DNA from: Pseudocitrobacter faecalis
GTDB lineage: Bacteria; Pseudomonadota; Gammaproteobacteria; Enterobacterales; Enterobacteriaceae
Length of the DNA: 64,000 nucleotides
Reading direction: 5' to 3'
Assembly (NCBI GenBank): GCA_003315335.1
Contig: QNRL01000008.1
Span: 239,757 to 303,756, forward strand
Shown here: positions 63,315-64,000 of the stretch, one piece after another
Position numbering within the stretch: position 1 is the first letter of the stretch
How the letters are laid out: every line of letters starts with the position of its first letter
Notes under the pieces: generated by a model
Seen by the model: the letters and a program-made list of their open reading frames with translations, nothing else
What the model was told of the DNA's origin: nothing
Databases searched by the model: none
Position numbers and translations under genes: made by a program

Positions 63315-63964
63315 CAATGGGGTTGCTGGCAGGGATGGCATATATGACATCATTTACGGCAACAGGTAAAGAGCTGACATCTCTTCTCGCCCCCTATGAT
63401 GAATGGTATTTTAACTTTTTTTACCCAAAGGCATTAGTCGCTTCGGTAACTTATGTTGAACTATTAGATACCGGAGCCTATTTTTACCGCTTCAGGGCAT
63501 TAGACAGCGCTATTCCCAGTCCAAGTACGGTTGGGACATGGCAGGGTAATCTCAGTGCGGGGATCGCCTCGTTCAATAAAGCTAAAAACCCCCCCCAGTT
63601 TATCCATTTCTGCTGGGATTCGGTGATCGATAAAAAAGTGTATGAAACACGGATCACGTTCAGCGGCACGGTCTGGAAAATGATGCTGACGCCGTATCCT
63701 TCCGTACTTGGTAATGGTGAACAGGACTATCATCGCTATATGTTGATAGGCCTCGCCCCGGAAGGGAAAGTACGGGTGTGGCTGGAGAATGATAATAAAC
63801 CTAATATTCCGCTTACCGGCAGTGAAGTGATCAAAATCGACACGGTATCAGGGGATAAACTGGATATGTGCAAAGGCATTACCGAGAGTGATTTTTCTTA
63901 TCCTGATGATGACGATATTGTTGAATTTATCCAGGATAAAAAATATCCCTATGGTGAATGGTAA
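63299..63964 (+). CDS. Probable lipase-immunity protein, DUF2931-like, copy 2
   Basis: Protein of 221 residues, almost identical in the mature part to the gene before it. Differences are in the signal peptide (MKKMITMGLLAGMAYM) and in two small patches: GEQLYHQF versus GEQDYHRY and EDSSRPN versus ENDNKPN. AGGAA lies before the ATG at 63299. An in-frame ATG at 63203 falls inside copy 1 and was rejected. Confidence 0.75.
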   Translation: MKKMITMGLLAGMAYMTSFTATGKELTSLLAPYDEWYFNFFYPKALVASVTYVELLDTGAYFYRFRALDSAIPSPSTVGTWQGNLSAGIASFNKAKNPPQFIHFCWDSVIDKKVYETRITFSGTVWKMMLTPYPSVLGNGEQDYHRYMLIGLAPEGKVRVWLENDNKPNIPLTGSEVIKIDTVSGDKLDMCKGITESDFSYPDDDDIVEFIQDKKYPYGEW

Positions 63965-63983
63965 AATACCAGGAAAAACGACA

Positions 63984-64000
63984 ATGAAAAAAATGATAAT
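63984..64000 (+). CDS. Third tandem immunity-type gene, start only (cut by window end)
   Basis: The 185 bases ending at 63999 repeat those ending at 63314, including the start of copy 2 (ATGAAAAAAATGATAA). A third gene therefore begins at 63984. Only five full codons are visible (MKKMI). Confidence 0.6.

Overview
The window is a stretch of chromosome from an enterobacterium (family Enterobacteriaceae). Gene content and order match the E. coli K-12 segment amtB-tesB-ybaY-atl-ffs-ybaA-pdeB-ylaC-maa-hha-tomB-acrBAR-mscK-ybaM-priC-ybaN-apt-dnaX-ybaB-recR-htpG-adk-hemH-aes-gsk-ybaL-fsr-ushA-ybaK-chiX-ybaP-copA-cueR-ybbJ-qmcA-fetAB-cnoX-ybbO-tesA-ybbAP. Proteins are close to, but not identical with, the E. 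coli ones, and there are several insertions relative to K-12. This suggests a relative such as Enterobacter, Lelliottia, Leclercia or Citrobacter rather than E. coli; the genus cannot be fixed from sequence reading alone.

Layout. Positions 1-3517 hold the end of amtB, tesB, ybaY, atl and the 4.5S RNA gene. Positions 3599-14712 are rich in accessory genes: a MocR-type regulator (yczR) divergent from the membrane protein gene yczE, ybaA, a flavin-reductase-like gene, pdeB, a four-gene minus-strand operon (2-oxoglutarate/Fe(II) oxygenase plus a MetQ/MetN/MetI-like ABC importer), a Zur-type rpmE2-rpmJ2 pair, a GNAT acetyltransferase and a second MocR-type regulator. Positions 14681-56162 are conserved housekeeping and envelope backbone: AcrAB-AcrR efflux, MscK, replication and recombination genes (priC, dnaX, recR), chaperone (htpG), nucleotide metabolism (apt, adk, gsk, ushA), heme synthesis (hemH), copper efflux (copA/cueR), iron export (fetAB), and the tesA/ybbA/ybbP cluster. 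Positions 56500-64000 are accessory again: an outer-membrane porin, a second MetQ/MetN/MetI-type importer, and then an AT-rich type VI secretion cargo module, in which an Hcp domain fused to a DUF2235 (Tle1-like) lipase is followed by tandem near-identical immunity-type genes running off the window edge.

The most interesting points are: (1) a short upstream reading frame with three consecutive UGU cysteine codons that overlaps the start of the oxygenase gene, which looks like a cysteine-sensing leader for a sulfur-scavenging operon; (2) the Hcp-lipase fusion with its repeated immunity genes, at the same place where K-12 carries rhsD; (3) a MITE-like element that supplies the stop codon of ybbO; (4) a roughly 0.57 kb segment between qmcA and fetA bounded by an 11-bp direct repeat; and (5) phased repeats between yczR and yczE. 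Programmed frameshift sites are visible in dnaX and copA. No tRNA, rRNA, CRISPR array, intact insertion sequence or prophage was seen.
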